DNA of 64,000 bases from Amycolatopsis alba DSM 44262 (GTDB lineage: Bacteria; Actinomycetota; Actinomycetes; Mycobacteriales; Pseudonocardiaceae), in contig NZ_KB913032.1 in NCBI RefSeq assembly GCF_000384215.1, positions 2,497,665 through 2,561,664 on the forward strand, read 5' to 3'. Made by a program: the position numbers and the translations under genes. The notes beneath the pieces are model-generated. The model did not search any database, was not told where the DNA came from, and worked only from the letters and a program-made list of their open reading frames with translations. Within the stretch, counting starts at the first letter, position 1. The number at the start of each line of letters is the position of its first letter. Below, in pieces: positions 56,381 to 64,000 of this stretch.

Positions 56381-57331
56381 TTATTTGCTTTCGGTGGCGA
56401 TGCGCGCGAGGCGCTGCGGGGTCGGCCAGCGCACGTCATAGGCCCAGCCGAACTTCTCGAAGATCCAAATGAGCCGCGCGGAAAGATCGATCTGCCCACG
56501 CTGCACACCGTGCCGCGCCGAGGTCGGGTCGGCGTGGTGCAGGTTGTGCCACGACTCACCGAAGGAGAAGATCGCCAGCGGCCAGAAGTTGGCCGACTTG
56601 TCACGGGCGGCGAACGGGCGCTCGCCGATCATGTGACAGACCGAGTTGACCGACCAGGTCACGTGGTGCAGCACGCAGACACGCACCAGACCGGCCCAGA
56701 AGAACGCGGTCACCGCACCCCAGAACGACCAGGTGATCAGTCCACCGAGGATCGCGGGCAGCACCAGGGTGAGCAGGCTCCACAGCCAGAACAGGTCGTC
56801 GACCTTCTTGATGGCCGGGTCCTTCACCAGGTCCGGCGCGAACCGCTCCGCGTTGGTCTGGTCACGCTCGAACAGCCAGCCCATGTGCGCGTGCCAGAAA
56901 CCCTTGGCGATGGCCAGCGGCGAGGTACCGAACAGCCACGGCGAATGCGGGTCGCCGTCGCGGTCGGAGAAGGCGTGGTGGCGCCGGTGGTCGGCGACCC
57001 AGGTGATCACGGGGCCCTGGACGGCCATGCTGCCGGCGATCGCCATCACGACGCGCAGCCACGGCTTGGCCTTGAACGAGCCGTGCGTGAAGTAGCGGTG
57101 GTACGAGACTGTGATCCCGAGTCCGCTGATCGCGTAGAAGACCACGAAGAGCCCGACGTCGACCCAGGTCAGACCCCAGCCCCAGGCGAACGGGACGGCC
57201 ACGAGCAACGCGGCGAGCGGGAAGATGACCCCGAGGTAGACCGACAGCTGCACGGCGCTCGACCGCTGCCCGTCGGTGACCGGTTTGGGGCCCTTCGCGG
57301 GCTTCTGGGACTGGTCCAGGGTAGCCGTCAT
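56381..57331 (-). CDS. Membrane acyl-CoA/fatty-acid desaturase
   Basis: A 316-residue desaturase with four membrane helices and three His boxes: HRYFTH (78-83), HRRHH (115-119) and HNLHH near residue 260, which bind the di-iron centre. It inserts a double bond into acyl chains, probably at delta-9. There is no fused cytochrome b5. A TetR-type gene follows it, and a palindrome at 57396-57408 upstream is a candidate operator. AAAAGAAG precedes ATG. Confidence 0.93.
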   Translation of the reverse strand: MTATLDQSQKPAKGPKPVTDGQRSSAVQLSVYLGVIFPLAALLVAVPFAWGWGLTWVDVGLFVVFYAISGLGITVSYHRYFTHGSFKAKPWLRVVMAIAGSMAVQGPVITWVADHRRHHAFSDRDGDPHSPWLFGTSPLAIAKGFWHAHMGWLFERDQTNAERFAPDLVKDPAIKKVDDLFWLWSLLTLVLPAILGGLITWSFWGAVTAFFWAGLVRVCVLHHVTWSVNSVCHMIGERPFAARDKSANFWPLAIFSFGESWHNLHHADPTSARHGVQRGQIDLSARLIWIFEKFGWAYDVRWPTPQRLARIATESK

Positions 57332-57395
57332 GCAGTCACTTCTTTTCTACGCGCAACCCTCGAGGGATTCCCTAAGGGTGTCCTTACCTACGATG

Positions 57396-57408
57396 CCGTA
57401 AGTTACGG
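57396..57408. promoter_or_regulatory. Palindromic operator upstream of the desaturase
   Basis: CCGTAAGTTACGG is a perfect 6+1+6 palindrome located 65 bases upstream of the desaturase start codon. Its shape fits a TetR-type site; the gene next to the desaturase encodes a TetR protein. Confidence 0.45.
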
Positions 57409-57505
57409 TACAGGAGGTTTCGCCCCCTGTGGAGTGCCCGCGGCCGTGAGGCAACCCCCTGGCGCACGCGAAGGTCTCCGGCATGGCTATCCTGACCAGG
57501 ATCGA

Positions 57506-57577
57506 TCCGCCGTAGTGTAATCGGCAGCACTTCAGATTTTGGTTCTGACAGTTCAGGTTCGAATCCTGGCGGCGGAG
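57506..57577 (+). tRNA. tRNA-Gln (anticodon TTG)
   Basis: The acceptor stem TCCGCCG/CGGCGGA is perfect, the anticodon stem is TCAGA/TCTGA with loop TTTTGGT (anticodon TTG), and the T-arm CAGG-TTCGAAT-CCTG is standard. Length is 72 bases with discriminator G, and CCA is not encoded. A tRNA-Gln next to glmU is also known in mycobacteria. Confidence 0.95.
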
Positions 57578-57620
57578 CAGACGAACAGATGACCAGCGGC
57601 GTTTTCAACGGTGGGGGTGT

Positions 57621-59369
57621 GTGCGGCTGACCGAGGACGCGACGACCAGTGGCAGGCGGCCGGCGCTTGCGGAGATGTCCGACGCCTGGCTCTACGGTCG
57701 CGCGCGCGAACTCGGGGCGGCGATACAGCGCGTCAGCTACGCCGAGCAGTTGGACATCGTCACCAGTCTCGACGAACTCCTCGACGAGACGCAGCGCCGC
57801 GGCGAACCCCTGCTGGTCGCCCAGTTGCTGCGGTACTCGGCGATGGCAAGGCTGGTCACCCGCGGTCTCGCCGCCGAAGCCGAACCCAGGCTCGACGAGA
57901 TGCTCGCGCACACCAGGCGGCACGGTCTCGCGCTGATGCGGGCCGACGCGCACGCCATGCGCGGCCGTCGCCTGGTGATCGCCAAACAGGAGGACGCCGC
58001 CCTCACCGAGATCGCCAGGGCGCTGGCCATCCTCGACGACTCCGCGGTCCCGGACCGCCAGGTCGGCAGGCGCAACTGGGACCGGATGCTGTCCACGACC
58101 CTGGTCGACTGCTGGCTGGTGCTGAATCAGCTGGGCGTCTACGAGGCGGCCGAGGAGGCCATCGCCCGCGCCGCGCAGGCGATCCGTGACAGCGCGAGCC
58201 CGCACGAGATCGCGCTCCAGCTGATCAACCGGGTCAAGATGCTGCTGGGCTGGGGCCTGCGGCTCGAACGGATCGAGCGGTACGACGAGGGAGCGGACAA
58301 GTTCCGCACCGCGGCGTCGATGGCGCAGGCGGCCGAGGGCCCGTTCACCGAGTCGCTGTTCCCACGCAAGGCCGGACTGCCCGCGATCGACCAGGTCGGC
58401 GTCCTCGCCGCGGCGGCCGCGCTGGCGTCGCCCGATTCGTCGCATATCGAGCGGCTGAACTCGCTGCTGCATCCGGAACTGGTGTTCCCGCACGAACGCG
58501 AGATCATCGCCATCGCGCTGGCCCGCTGCCTGGACAACGAAGGCCGCCGCGAGGACGCGCTGCAGGTGCTCAAGGAAGTTCGCGAGGACAACGAGGAAGG
58601 TTCACTGCCGTCGATGCGGCTGAACCTCGCCCGTGAGCTGGCCAGGCTCGACACCACCCCGGACTACGCGTCGGGCGCGAGCCAATCGCTGATCGACTAC
58701 GCGACCATCCTGGAAACGGAGATGTGGTCGCTGCGGGAATCGCAGATCGCCACGCTCAACGCGCGCCGGGAGCACGAACGCCTGTCCGCCGAACACGGCG
58801 CGATCACCCAGCAGGCCTTGCAGGACCCGCTCACCGGTCTGCCGAACCGGCGCGCGCTCGACGAAAAGCTCCGTTCGCTGGCCTCGTCCGCGGACGCCCA
58901 GCCGCTCGCGGTCGCGCTGGTCGACCTCGACGGTTTCAAGGACGTCAACGACAAGCAGTCGCACGCCGAGGGTGACAACGTGCTCCGTGTCATCGCGAGC
59001 ACGCTGCGCGACGCCCTGCGCGGCGACGACGTCGTCGCCCGGTACGGCGGAGACGAGTTCATCGTGCTTCTACCTGGGGCTCCGGCCTCGGCGGCGAAGC
59101 AGGCGCTGGGTCGTTCTGTGAATGCCGTCGCATCTCTGCCGCACCACCTTTCGCACGGTGTCACCCTCTCCGTCGGCCTCGTCTCGCTCCGCCCGCAAGA
59201 GCGCGCCGAACAGGTCCTCGCACGCGCCGACGCGGCCATGTACCAGGCGAAACGTGGCGGCGGGAACCAGGTTTCGTCGGTGAACTCGATGGCCATCGAT
59301 CCGGTGACCGGATGGCCCGGTGAGGATGCTCCGACCGACCCCGCGTGGGACGCCGAGCAGCCCACGTAG
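57621..59369 (+). CDS. Diguanylate cyclase with TPR-like N-terminal domain
   Basis: A 582-residue protein. The first 370 or so residues are all-helical with TPR-like repeats. Residues about 405-560 form a GGDEF domain: DPLTGLPNRRALDEKL, VALVDLDGFKDVND and the intact active site GGDEF at 476-480. No inhibitory RxxD motif was confirmed. It probably makes cyclic di-GMP. The GTG start follows GGTGGGGG, and the gene begins 43 bases after tRNA-Gln. Confidence 0.88.
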   Translation: MRLTEDATTSGRRPALAEMSDAWLYGRARELGAAIQRVSYAEQLDIVTSLDELLDETQRRGEPLLVAQLLRYSAMARLVTRGLAAEAEPRLDEMLAHTRRHGLALMRADAHAMRGRRLVIAKQEDAALTEIARALAILDDSAVPDRQVGRRNWDRMLSTTLVDCWLVLNQLGVYEAAEEAIARAAQAIRDSASPHEIALQLINRVKMLLGWGLRLERIERYDEGADKFRTAASMAQAAEGPFTESLFPRKAGLPAIDQVGVLAAAAALASPDSSHIERLNSLLHPELVFPHEREIIAIALARCLDNEGRREDALQVLKEVREDNEEGSLPSMRLNLARELARLDTTPDYASGASQSLIDYATILETEMWSLRESQIATLNARREHERLSAEHGAITQQALQDPLTGLPNRRALDEKLRSLASSADAQPLAVALVDLDGFKDVNDKQSHAEGDNVLRVIASTLRDALRGDDVVARYGGDEFIVLLPGAPASAAKQALGRSVNAVASLPHHLSHGVTLSVGLVSLRPQERAEQVLARADAAMYQAKRGGGNQVSSVNSMAIDPVTGWPGEDAPTDPAWDAEQPT

Positions 59370-59413
59370 GATCAATGCCCGACAACCACCGTTGGTGAAA
59401 TGTTGGGAGTGCC

Positions 59414-60901
59414 GTGACCGGCCCGCTGAGCACGTTGATCCTCGCCGCGGGTGAGGGCACCCGTATGCGCTCGTCCACCCCGAAGGTGCTGCACCCGATC
59501 GCCGGCCGCCCGCTGGTCGAGCACGCGGTTCGGGCGGCCGCGGGACTGAGCCCCGAACACCTGGTCGTGGTCATCGGCCACGGTCGCGACTCGGTCGGCG
59601 CTCAGCTGGCGAAGGTCGGCGAGGCACTCGGCCGCGAGGTCGTCACGGCCGTCCAGGAAGAGCAGAAGGGCACTGGGCACGCGGTCTCGTGCGCGCTCTC
59701 GGCGCTGCCCGGCGGACTGACCGGCACCGTCGTCGTCAGCTACGGCGACGTCCCGCTGCTCGACACCGAAACGCTCGCTTCCCTGGTCGCCGAGCACACC
59801 TCCACCGGAAACGCGGTCACCGTGCTGACCGCGGTCGTCGAGAACCCGACCGGCTACGGACGGATCATCCGCGACGAAAACGGCGTCGTCACCTCGATCG
59901 TCGAGCAGAAAGACGCCACCCCCGCGCAGCACGAAATCGCCGAAATCAATTCCGGCGTCTACGCCTTCGACGCTTCAGTCCTGGTCGACGGGCTTTCGAA
60001 GCTGTCGACCGACAACGCGCAAGGCGAGCTGTACCTCACCGACGTCCTCGGCATCGCCCGCGGCGACGGCAAGGGCGTCGGCGCGCTGGTCATCGACGAC
60101 CCGTGGGTGACCGAAGGCGTCAACGACCGCGTCCAGCTCTCCGTCCTCGGCGCCGAACTGAACCGCCGGATCGTCCGCGGCTGGCAGCGGGCGGGCGTCA
60201 CCGTCGTCGACCCGGCGAGCACCTGGATCGACGCGGGCGTGACCTTGTCGCGCGACGTCGTCATCGAGCCCGGTGTGCAGCTGAAGGGTTCGACCTCGGT
60301 CGGCGAGGGCGCGCAGATCGGCCCGGACAGCACCCTGGAGAACGTCTCCGTCGGTGCGGGCGCGTCGGTGGTGCGGACGCACGGTTCGGATTCGGAACTG
60401 GGCGACGGCGTGAAGGTCGGCCCGTTCACCTACCTGCGGCCCGGCACCAAGCTGGGGACCAAGGGCAAGCTCGGCGCGTTCGTCGAGACGAAGAACGCGG
60501 ACATCGGCGCCGGGACGAAGGTTCCTCACCTGACCTACGTCGGCGACGCGACCATCGGCGAGAACAGCAACATCGGCTGCTCCAGCGTCTTCGTCAACTA
60601 CGACGGCGTGAACAAGCACCACACCAGGATCGGCTCCCATGTGCGGCTCGGCGCGGACAACACGTTCGTCGCCCCGGTGACCATCGGCGACGGCGCCTAC
60701 AGTGGGGCAGGCACCGTGATCAGGCAAGACGTGCCCCCTGGCGCGCTCGCCGTGTCCACCGGGCCGCAGCGCAACATCGAAGACTGGGTGACCCGGCGCA
60801 GGCCGGGCACACCCGCGGCGGAAGCAGCTTCCGCCGCGAAGCAGGACACCACCGCCGTGTCCGATTCAGCAAAGGGAAACGACGGGGAGTCGCCAGCATG
60901 A
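59414..60901 (+). CDS. glmU: Bifunctional GlcNAc-1-P uridylyltransferase / GlcN-1-P acetyltransferase
   Basis: A 495-residue bifunctional enzyme. The N-terminal pyrophosphorylase has [15 protein letters not shown] (11-25), GTGHAVS and SYGDVPLLD. The C-terminal left-handed beta-helix hexapeptide domain (about 260-460) contains [15 protein letters not shown] and the acetyl-CoA site ending NIEDWV. It makes UDP-GlcNAc for peptidoglycan and other polymers. The C-terminal 35 residues are Ala/Ser/Thr-rich. It overlaps prs by 4 bases. Confidence 0.98.
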   Translation: MTGPLSTLILAAGEGTRMRSSTPKVLHPIAGRPLVEHAVRAAAGLSPEHLVVVIGHGRDSVGAQLAKVGEALGREVVTAVQEEQKGTGHAVSCALSALPGGLTGTVVVSYGDVPLLDTETLASLVAEHTSTGNAVTVLTAVVENPTGYGRIIRDENGVVTSIVEQKDATPAQHEIAEINSGVYAFDASVLVDGLSKLSTDNAQGELYLTDVLGIARGDGKGVGALVIDDPWVTEGVNDRVQLSVLGAELNRRIVRGWQRAGVTVVDPASTWIDAGVTLSRDVVIEPGVQLKGSTSVGEGAQIGPDSTLENVSVGAGASVVRTHGSDSELGDGVKVGPFTYLRPGTKLGTKGKLGAFVETKNADIGAGTKVPHLTYVGDATIGENSNIGCSSVFVNYDGVNKHHTRIGSHVRLGADNTFVAPVTIGDGAYSGAGTVIRQDVPPGALAVSTGPQRNIEDWVTRRRPGTPAAEAASAAKQDTTAVSDSAKGNDGESPA

Positions 60902-61878
60902 GCTCGAAGTCCGGTACACCGAAGAAGAACCTGATGCTCTTCTCCGGGCGCGCACACCCGGAACTAGCGGAAGAGGTGGCCAAGCACCTCAACGTGTCGG
61001 TCGTCCCGCAGACCGCGCACAACTTCGCCAACGGGGAGATCTTCGTCCGGTTCAACGAATCGGTGCGCGGGACCGACGCGTTCGTGATCCAGAGCCACCC
61101 GGCGCCCATCAACGAGTGGGTGATGGAGCAGCTGATCATGGTGGACGCGCTCAAGCGCGCGAGCGCCAAGCGGATCACCGTGATCATGCCGTTCTACCCG
61201 TACGCGCGGCAGGACAAGAAGCACAAGGGCCGCGAGCCGATCTCCGCGCGCCTGATCGCGGACCTGTTCAAGACCGCGGGCGCCGACCGGATCATGACGG
61301 TCGACCTGCACACCGCCCAGATCCAGGGCTTCTTCGACGGCCCCGTCGACCACCTGCTCGCGCAGAACGTGCTGGCCGCGCACATCAACAAGACCTACCA
61401 GGACGAGAACATCACCGTCGTCTCGCCGGACTCGGGCCGCGTGCGGCTGGCCGAGAAGTGGGCGGCTCAGCTGGGTGACCGGCCGATCGCCTTCATCCAC
61501 AAGACCCGCGACCCGGACAAGCCGAACCAGGCTGTCGCCAACCGCGTCGTCGGCAAGGTCCGCGGTCAGCTGTGCGTGCTGATCGACGACATGATCGACA
61601 CCGGCGGCACGATCGTGAAGGCCACCGAGGCCCTGCTCGACGAAGGCGCGTCCGACGTCGTCATCGCCTCGACCCACGGCATCCTGTCCGACCCCGCCAC
61701 CGAGCGGCTGTCGAACTGCAAGGCGCGCGAGGTGATCGTCACCAACACGCTGCCGATCCCTGCGGAGAAGCGGTTCCCCGGCCTGACCGTGCTGTCCATC
61801 GCGCCGCTGCTGGCGCAGGCCATTCAGCAGGTCTTCGAGGACGGGTCGGTCACGTCCCTCTTCGACGGCAACGCCTGA
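60898..61878 (+). CDS. prs: Ribose-phosphate pyrophosphokinase
   Basis: A 326-residue class I PRPP synthetase. [20 protein letters not shown] is at the N-terminus, the metal/ATP segment [17 protein letters not shown] in the middle, and the PRPP loop [13 protein letters not shown] near residue 225. It makes PRPP for nucleotides, His and Trp. Its ATG overlaps the glmU stop (ATGA), so both are one operon, ended by the hairpin at 61884. Confidence 0.98.
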   Translation: MSSKSGTPKKNLMLFSGRAHPELAEEVAKHLNVSVVPQTAHNFANGEIFVRFNESVRGTDAFVIQSHPAPINEWVMEQLIMVDALKRASAKRITVIMPFYPYARQDKKHKGREPISARLIADLFKTAGADRIMTVDLHTAQIQGFFDGPVDHLLAQNVLAAHINKTYQDENITVVSPDSGRVRLAEKWAAQLGDRPIAFIHKTRDPDKPNQAVANRVVGKVRGQLCVLIDDMIDTGGTIVKATEALLDEGASDVVIASTHGILSDPATERLSNCKAREVIVTNTLPIPAEKRFPGLTVLSIAPLLAQAIQQVFEDGSVTSLFDGNA

Positions 61879-61883
61879 CCCAA

Positions 61884-61946
61884 CGGAGCAAGGGACCTTT
61901 GCTCTCACTCTCCGAAAGAGAGTGAGAGCAAAGGTCCCTTGCTCCG
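61884..61946 (+). terminator. 29-bp perfect hairpin terminator, dispersed repeat family
   Basis: Arms 61884-61912 and 61918-61946 are perfectly complementary over 29 bp with loop CGAAA, followed by TTTT. It begins 5 bases after the prs stop. The left arm contains the 23-base sequence also found at 32872-32894. Confidence 0.8.
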
Positions 61947-62005
61947 TTTTCGGCTCCCCGCGAAACAGCGCGCGCCGGACGCCCCGGCGTGGCTAGGTTC
62001 CGTTC

Positions 62006-62875
62006 ATGGGGAAATTCAAGTTCGGCGTGAACCTGTGGGGCGCCGAGAACCGCGAAGACTGGGTCGCGAAGTGCCTCCGCGCCGAGGCCCTCGGATACGA
62101 CGTCATCTCCGTGCCCGATCATCTGGGCCCAGGACGGAACGCGCCCTTTCCGGCCCTGACCATGGCGGCCGCGGTGACCCGGCGTCCGCGCGTCGGCACT
62201 CTCGTCTCCAACGTGCCCTTCTACAACTTCGCTCTCCTCGCACGCGAAGTCGCCACGACGGTGAAGATGACCGGCGACCGGCTGGACCTCGGCCTCGGCT
62301 CCGGCCACATGAAGTCGGAATTCGACGACGCCGGCCTGCCGTGGATCCCGGCCAAGGAACGCATCGAGTTCCTCACCAAGAGCCTCGACCACCTGCGCGA
62401 ACACTTCGCGAGCGAAGGGATCACACCCCCGCCGCTGCTCCTCGCGGGCAACAGCGACGGCGTGCTCTCCCTCGCCGCCCGAGAAGCCGACATCGCCGGC
62501 TTCTCGGGTCTTCGCCAAGCACCGGGAAAACCGCCGGGCACCTTCCAGCTCGACGACGCCGAGCGCATGGACGAGCGCGTCGCCTTCTTCCGTTCACAAG
62601 CGAACGGCCGCGACCCCGAATCGAACCTGCTCGTCCAGCGGGTCGTCGTCACGGACGACCGGCGCGCGGCCGCCGAGTCCTGGCGTGCAGAAGACCCGGA
62701 CAGCTTCGACGTGGACAAGCTGCTCGAAACGCCACAGTTGCTTTTCGGAACCGTCGACGAGATCGTCCGGCAACTCCAGGAGCGTCGCGAACGGTACGGC
62801 TTCTCCTACATCACGGTGTTCCAGCCGATGCTGGAAACGTTCGCGCAGGTCGTGAAGGAACTGTCCGGTCAGTAA
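62006..62875 (+). CDS. LLM-class flavin/F420-dependent oxidoreductase (TIGR03621-like)
   Basis: A 289-residue luciferase-like enzyme. FGVNLWGAENREDWVAKCLR, LGYDVISVPDHLG, RLDLGLGSGHMKSEFDDAGL and GTVDEIVRQLQERRERYGFSYI fit the actinobacterial TIGR03621 F420 branch. It is cytoplasmic. Its stop overlaps the converging NAD(P)-binding gene by 7 bases. The substrate is unknown. Confidence 0.87.
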   Translation: MGKFKFGVNLWGAENREDWVAKCLRAEALGYDVISVPDHLGPGRNAPFPALTMAAAVTRRPRVGTLVSNVPFYNFALLAREVATTVKMTGDRLDLGLGSGHMKSEFDDAGLPWIPAKERIEFLTKSLDHLREHFASEGITPPPLLLAGNSDGVLSLAAREADIAGFSGLRQAPGKPPGTFQLDDAERMDERVAFFRSQANGRDPESNLLVQRVVVTDDRRAAAESWRAEDPDSFDVDKLLETPQLLFGTVDEIVRQLQERRERYGFSYITVFQPMLETFAQVVKELSGQ

Positions 62876-63486
62876 GCGACGCAGAAACGCTGACGGCGGC
62901 GCTCCGGCTTGTCGATCTCGTCGACGAACGCGATCGCGTAGTCGGCGCCGCTGATCTTCGACCCGCCGTTCTCGTCGGTCAGGAGCACGTCGCCGCCGAG
63001 CCGGAAGTCACCGGTCCGCTCGCCCTCGGCCCACGCGCCGAACTCGGCGGCCGGGCTGAGGTAGAACCAGTCGATGTCCTCGGGAAGCTTCCGGAACGCT
63101 TCCAGTACCTCTGCGTGTGCTCCCGCTTCGCCCTTGTACTCGTCCGGGAACTCGGGGGTGTCGATCAGCCGCGGCCCGCCCTCGGCCACGTGCAGGCTGC
63201 CCGCCCCGCCGACCACGCCGATCCGCGCGCCGTTGTCCTTCGCGACCTGAGCGATCGAGGGCACCGCGTCGAGCAGACCGCTCTGCCCGTGAACCGCGAT
63301 GACCAGGACATCGGCACCCTTGGCGACCTCGGACAGGAAGGCCTGGTCGTAGAGCGACCCTGCCCTGGTCCCATCGCCTTCGGCGTTCCTCGACACAACC
63401 AGGACCTCGTGACCGCGGCCTCGTGCTTCCGCGGCGATCTTCCCGCCCGCGTACCCGGTTCCTCCGAACACAACCAACTTCGCCAT
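62869..63486 (-). CDS. NAD(P)-binding SDR-like (NmrA/extended) protein
   Basis: A 205-residue protein with a Rossmann motif LVVFGGTGYAGGKIA at about 4-18, then VLVIAVHG and IGVVGGAGSLHV. There is no YxxxK catalytic pair in the normal place. It resembles the small actinobacterial NAD(P)H-binding family related to NmrA. AAAAGGGAGAAC lies before the ATG at 63486. It may be a redox sensor or a reductase. Confidence 0.85.
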   Translation of the reverse strand: MAKLVVFGGTGYAGGKIAAEARGRGHEVLVVSRNAEGDGTRAGSLYDQAFLSEVAKGADVLVIAVHGQSGLLDAVPSIAQVAKDNGARIGVVGGAGSLHVAEGGPRLIDTPEFPDEYKGEAGAHAEVLEAFRKLPEDIDWFYLSPAAEFGAWAEGERTGDFRLGGDVLLTDENGGSKISGADYAIAFVDEIDKPERRRQRFCVAY

Positions 63487-63581
63487 CACGTTCTCCCTTT
63501 TCATCGGCGACAACGCCGATGCTAAGAACGAGAGATCGACTACTTCAACGTATGTAACTCACCTGAGGGTGAGTGTGCAGG

Positions 63582-64000
63582 TCAGCCGCCCAGCGCGGCG
63601 AACTCGGACTTGAGCTTTTCGCGGACGCCGTTCACGTCGACCGGGACCCGGACCTCACCGCGGGCCGCCGGCTTCGCCTGCACCTGATAGCTGGCGTTCC
63701 GATTCGGCAGCTTGAACTTGACCTCGCAGGACATGCTCGTCGTGGTGTCCGGCGCCGCGTTGGCGTCCGCCGTGCAGGTCTGCGCGCCGAGCGACTGCGC
63801 GGAGAACTCGACGGTCAGCGTCAGGTGCACGGGCGTCCCGCTCGCGCCGCCGATGACGGTGTTGGCCACGCCGATGGTCGCCCGGCAGGTCCCGACGAAG
63901 TCCGTGCAGTCCAGCTTGTCGTCGACCACGCTGACACTGACCTGGGCAAGCGCGTCGAACGGCTGTCCGATCCCGCCGATCGCGCCGTCCAGATCGGTCT
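63582..64000 (-). CDS. Hypothetical secreted protein (partial, 5' end outside window)
   Basis: The reading frame stays open to the right edge, so the N-terminus is missing. The visible 139 residues contain five Cys (DCTDF, GTCRA, QTCTAD, MSCEV), repeated beta-strand-like patterns and a basic tail. I recognise no family. The Cys content suggests an extracytoplasmic disulfide-containing domain, for example DUF4333-like, but this is not certain. Confidence 0.6.
   Translation of the reverse strand, partial: TDLDGAIGGIGQPFDALAQVSVSVVDDKLDCTDFVGTCRATIGVANTVIGGASGTPVHLTLTVEFSAQSLGAQTCTADANAAPDTTTSMSCEVKFKLPNRNASYQVQAKPAARGEVRVPVDVNGVREKLKSEFAALGG

Overview
The window looks like chromosome from a high-GC actinomycete, most likely Pseudonocardiaceae and probably Amycolatopsis-like. 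The reasons are very GC-rich coding sequence with many GTG starts, several F420/flavin-type oxidoreductases, mycothiol-type DinB proteins, rare TTA codons (I noticed one in-frame), and a gene order that follows the Mycobacterium tuberculosis Rv1017-Rv1026 neighbourhood. No stretch longer than about 300 bases lacks a gene. I saw no CRISPR array, rRNA, phage block or insertion sequence.

Region 1 (1-17 kb) is accessory and regulatory. It holds an ArsR/AHSA1/DinB operon with its own operator-promoter, a secreted GH3 hexosaminidase, a secreted PHB-depolymerase-like esterase, a TetR-cytochrome P450 pair behind a perfect inverted-repeat operator, a NarL-type two-component system, a lone type I restriction (HsdR-N-like) protein, a Tat-exported sulfite-oxidase-like molybdoenzyme coupled to an orphan winged-helix regulator, a compact tRNA with anticodon UAA, and a type II NADH dehydrogenase.

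Region 2 (16-27 kb) pairs two repair enzymes for deaminated bases (family 5 uracil-DNA glycosylase and endonuclease V). It also holds an S10 and an S8 peptidase and a complete five-gene oligopeptide/dipeptide ABC importer.

Region 3 (27-57 kb) is a split housekeeping core on the minus strand: ppx, a lytic transglycosylase, DUF501, an FtsB/DivIC-like gene, eno, a second transglycosylase-like gene, mazG, a SurA-like lipoprotein, mfd and a TetR gene. Accessory blocks are inserted into it. These are an EfeUOB iron importer preceded by a DtxR/IdeR-like box, an ECF sigma/anti-sigma/ABC transporter operon with overlapping genes, divergent regulator-oxidoreductase pairs, and a run of small metabolic enzymes.

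Region 4 (57-64 kb) is a plus-strand run of tRNA-Gln, a GGDEF protein, glmU and prs, ending in a very long hairpin. It is followed by a luciferase-like oxidoreductase, an NAD(P)-binding protein and a partial secreted protein. Several intergenic hairpins share sequence with one another and look like members of dispersed repeat families used as terminators.
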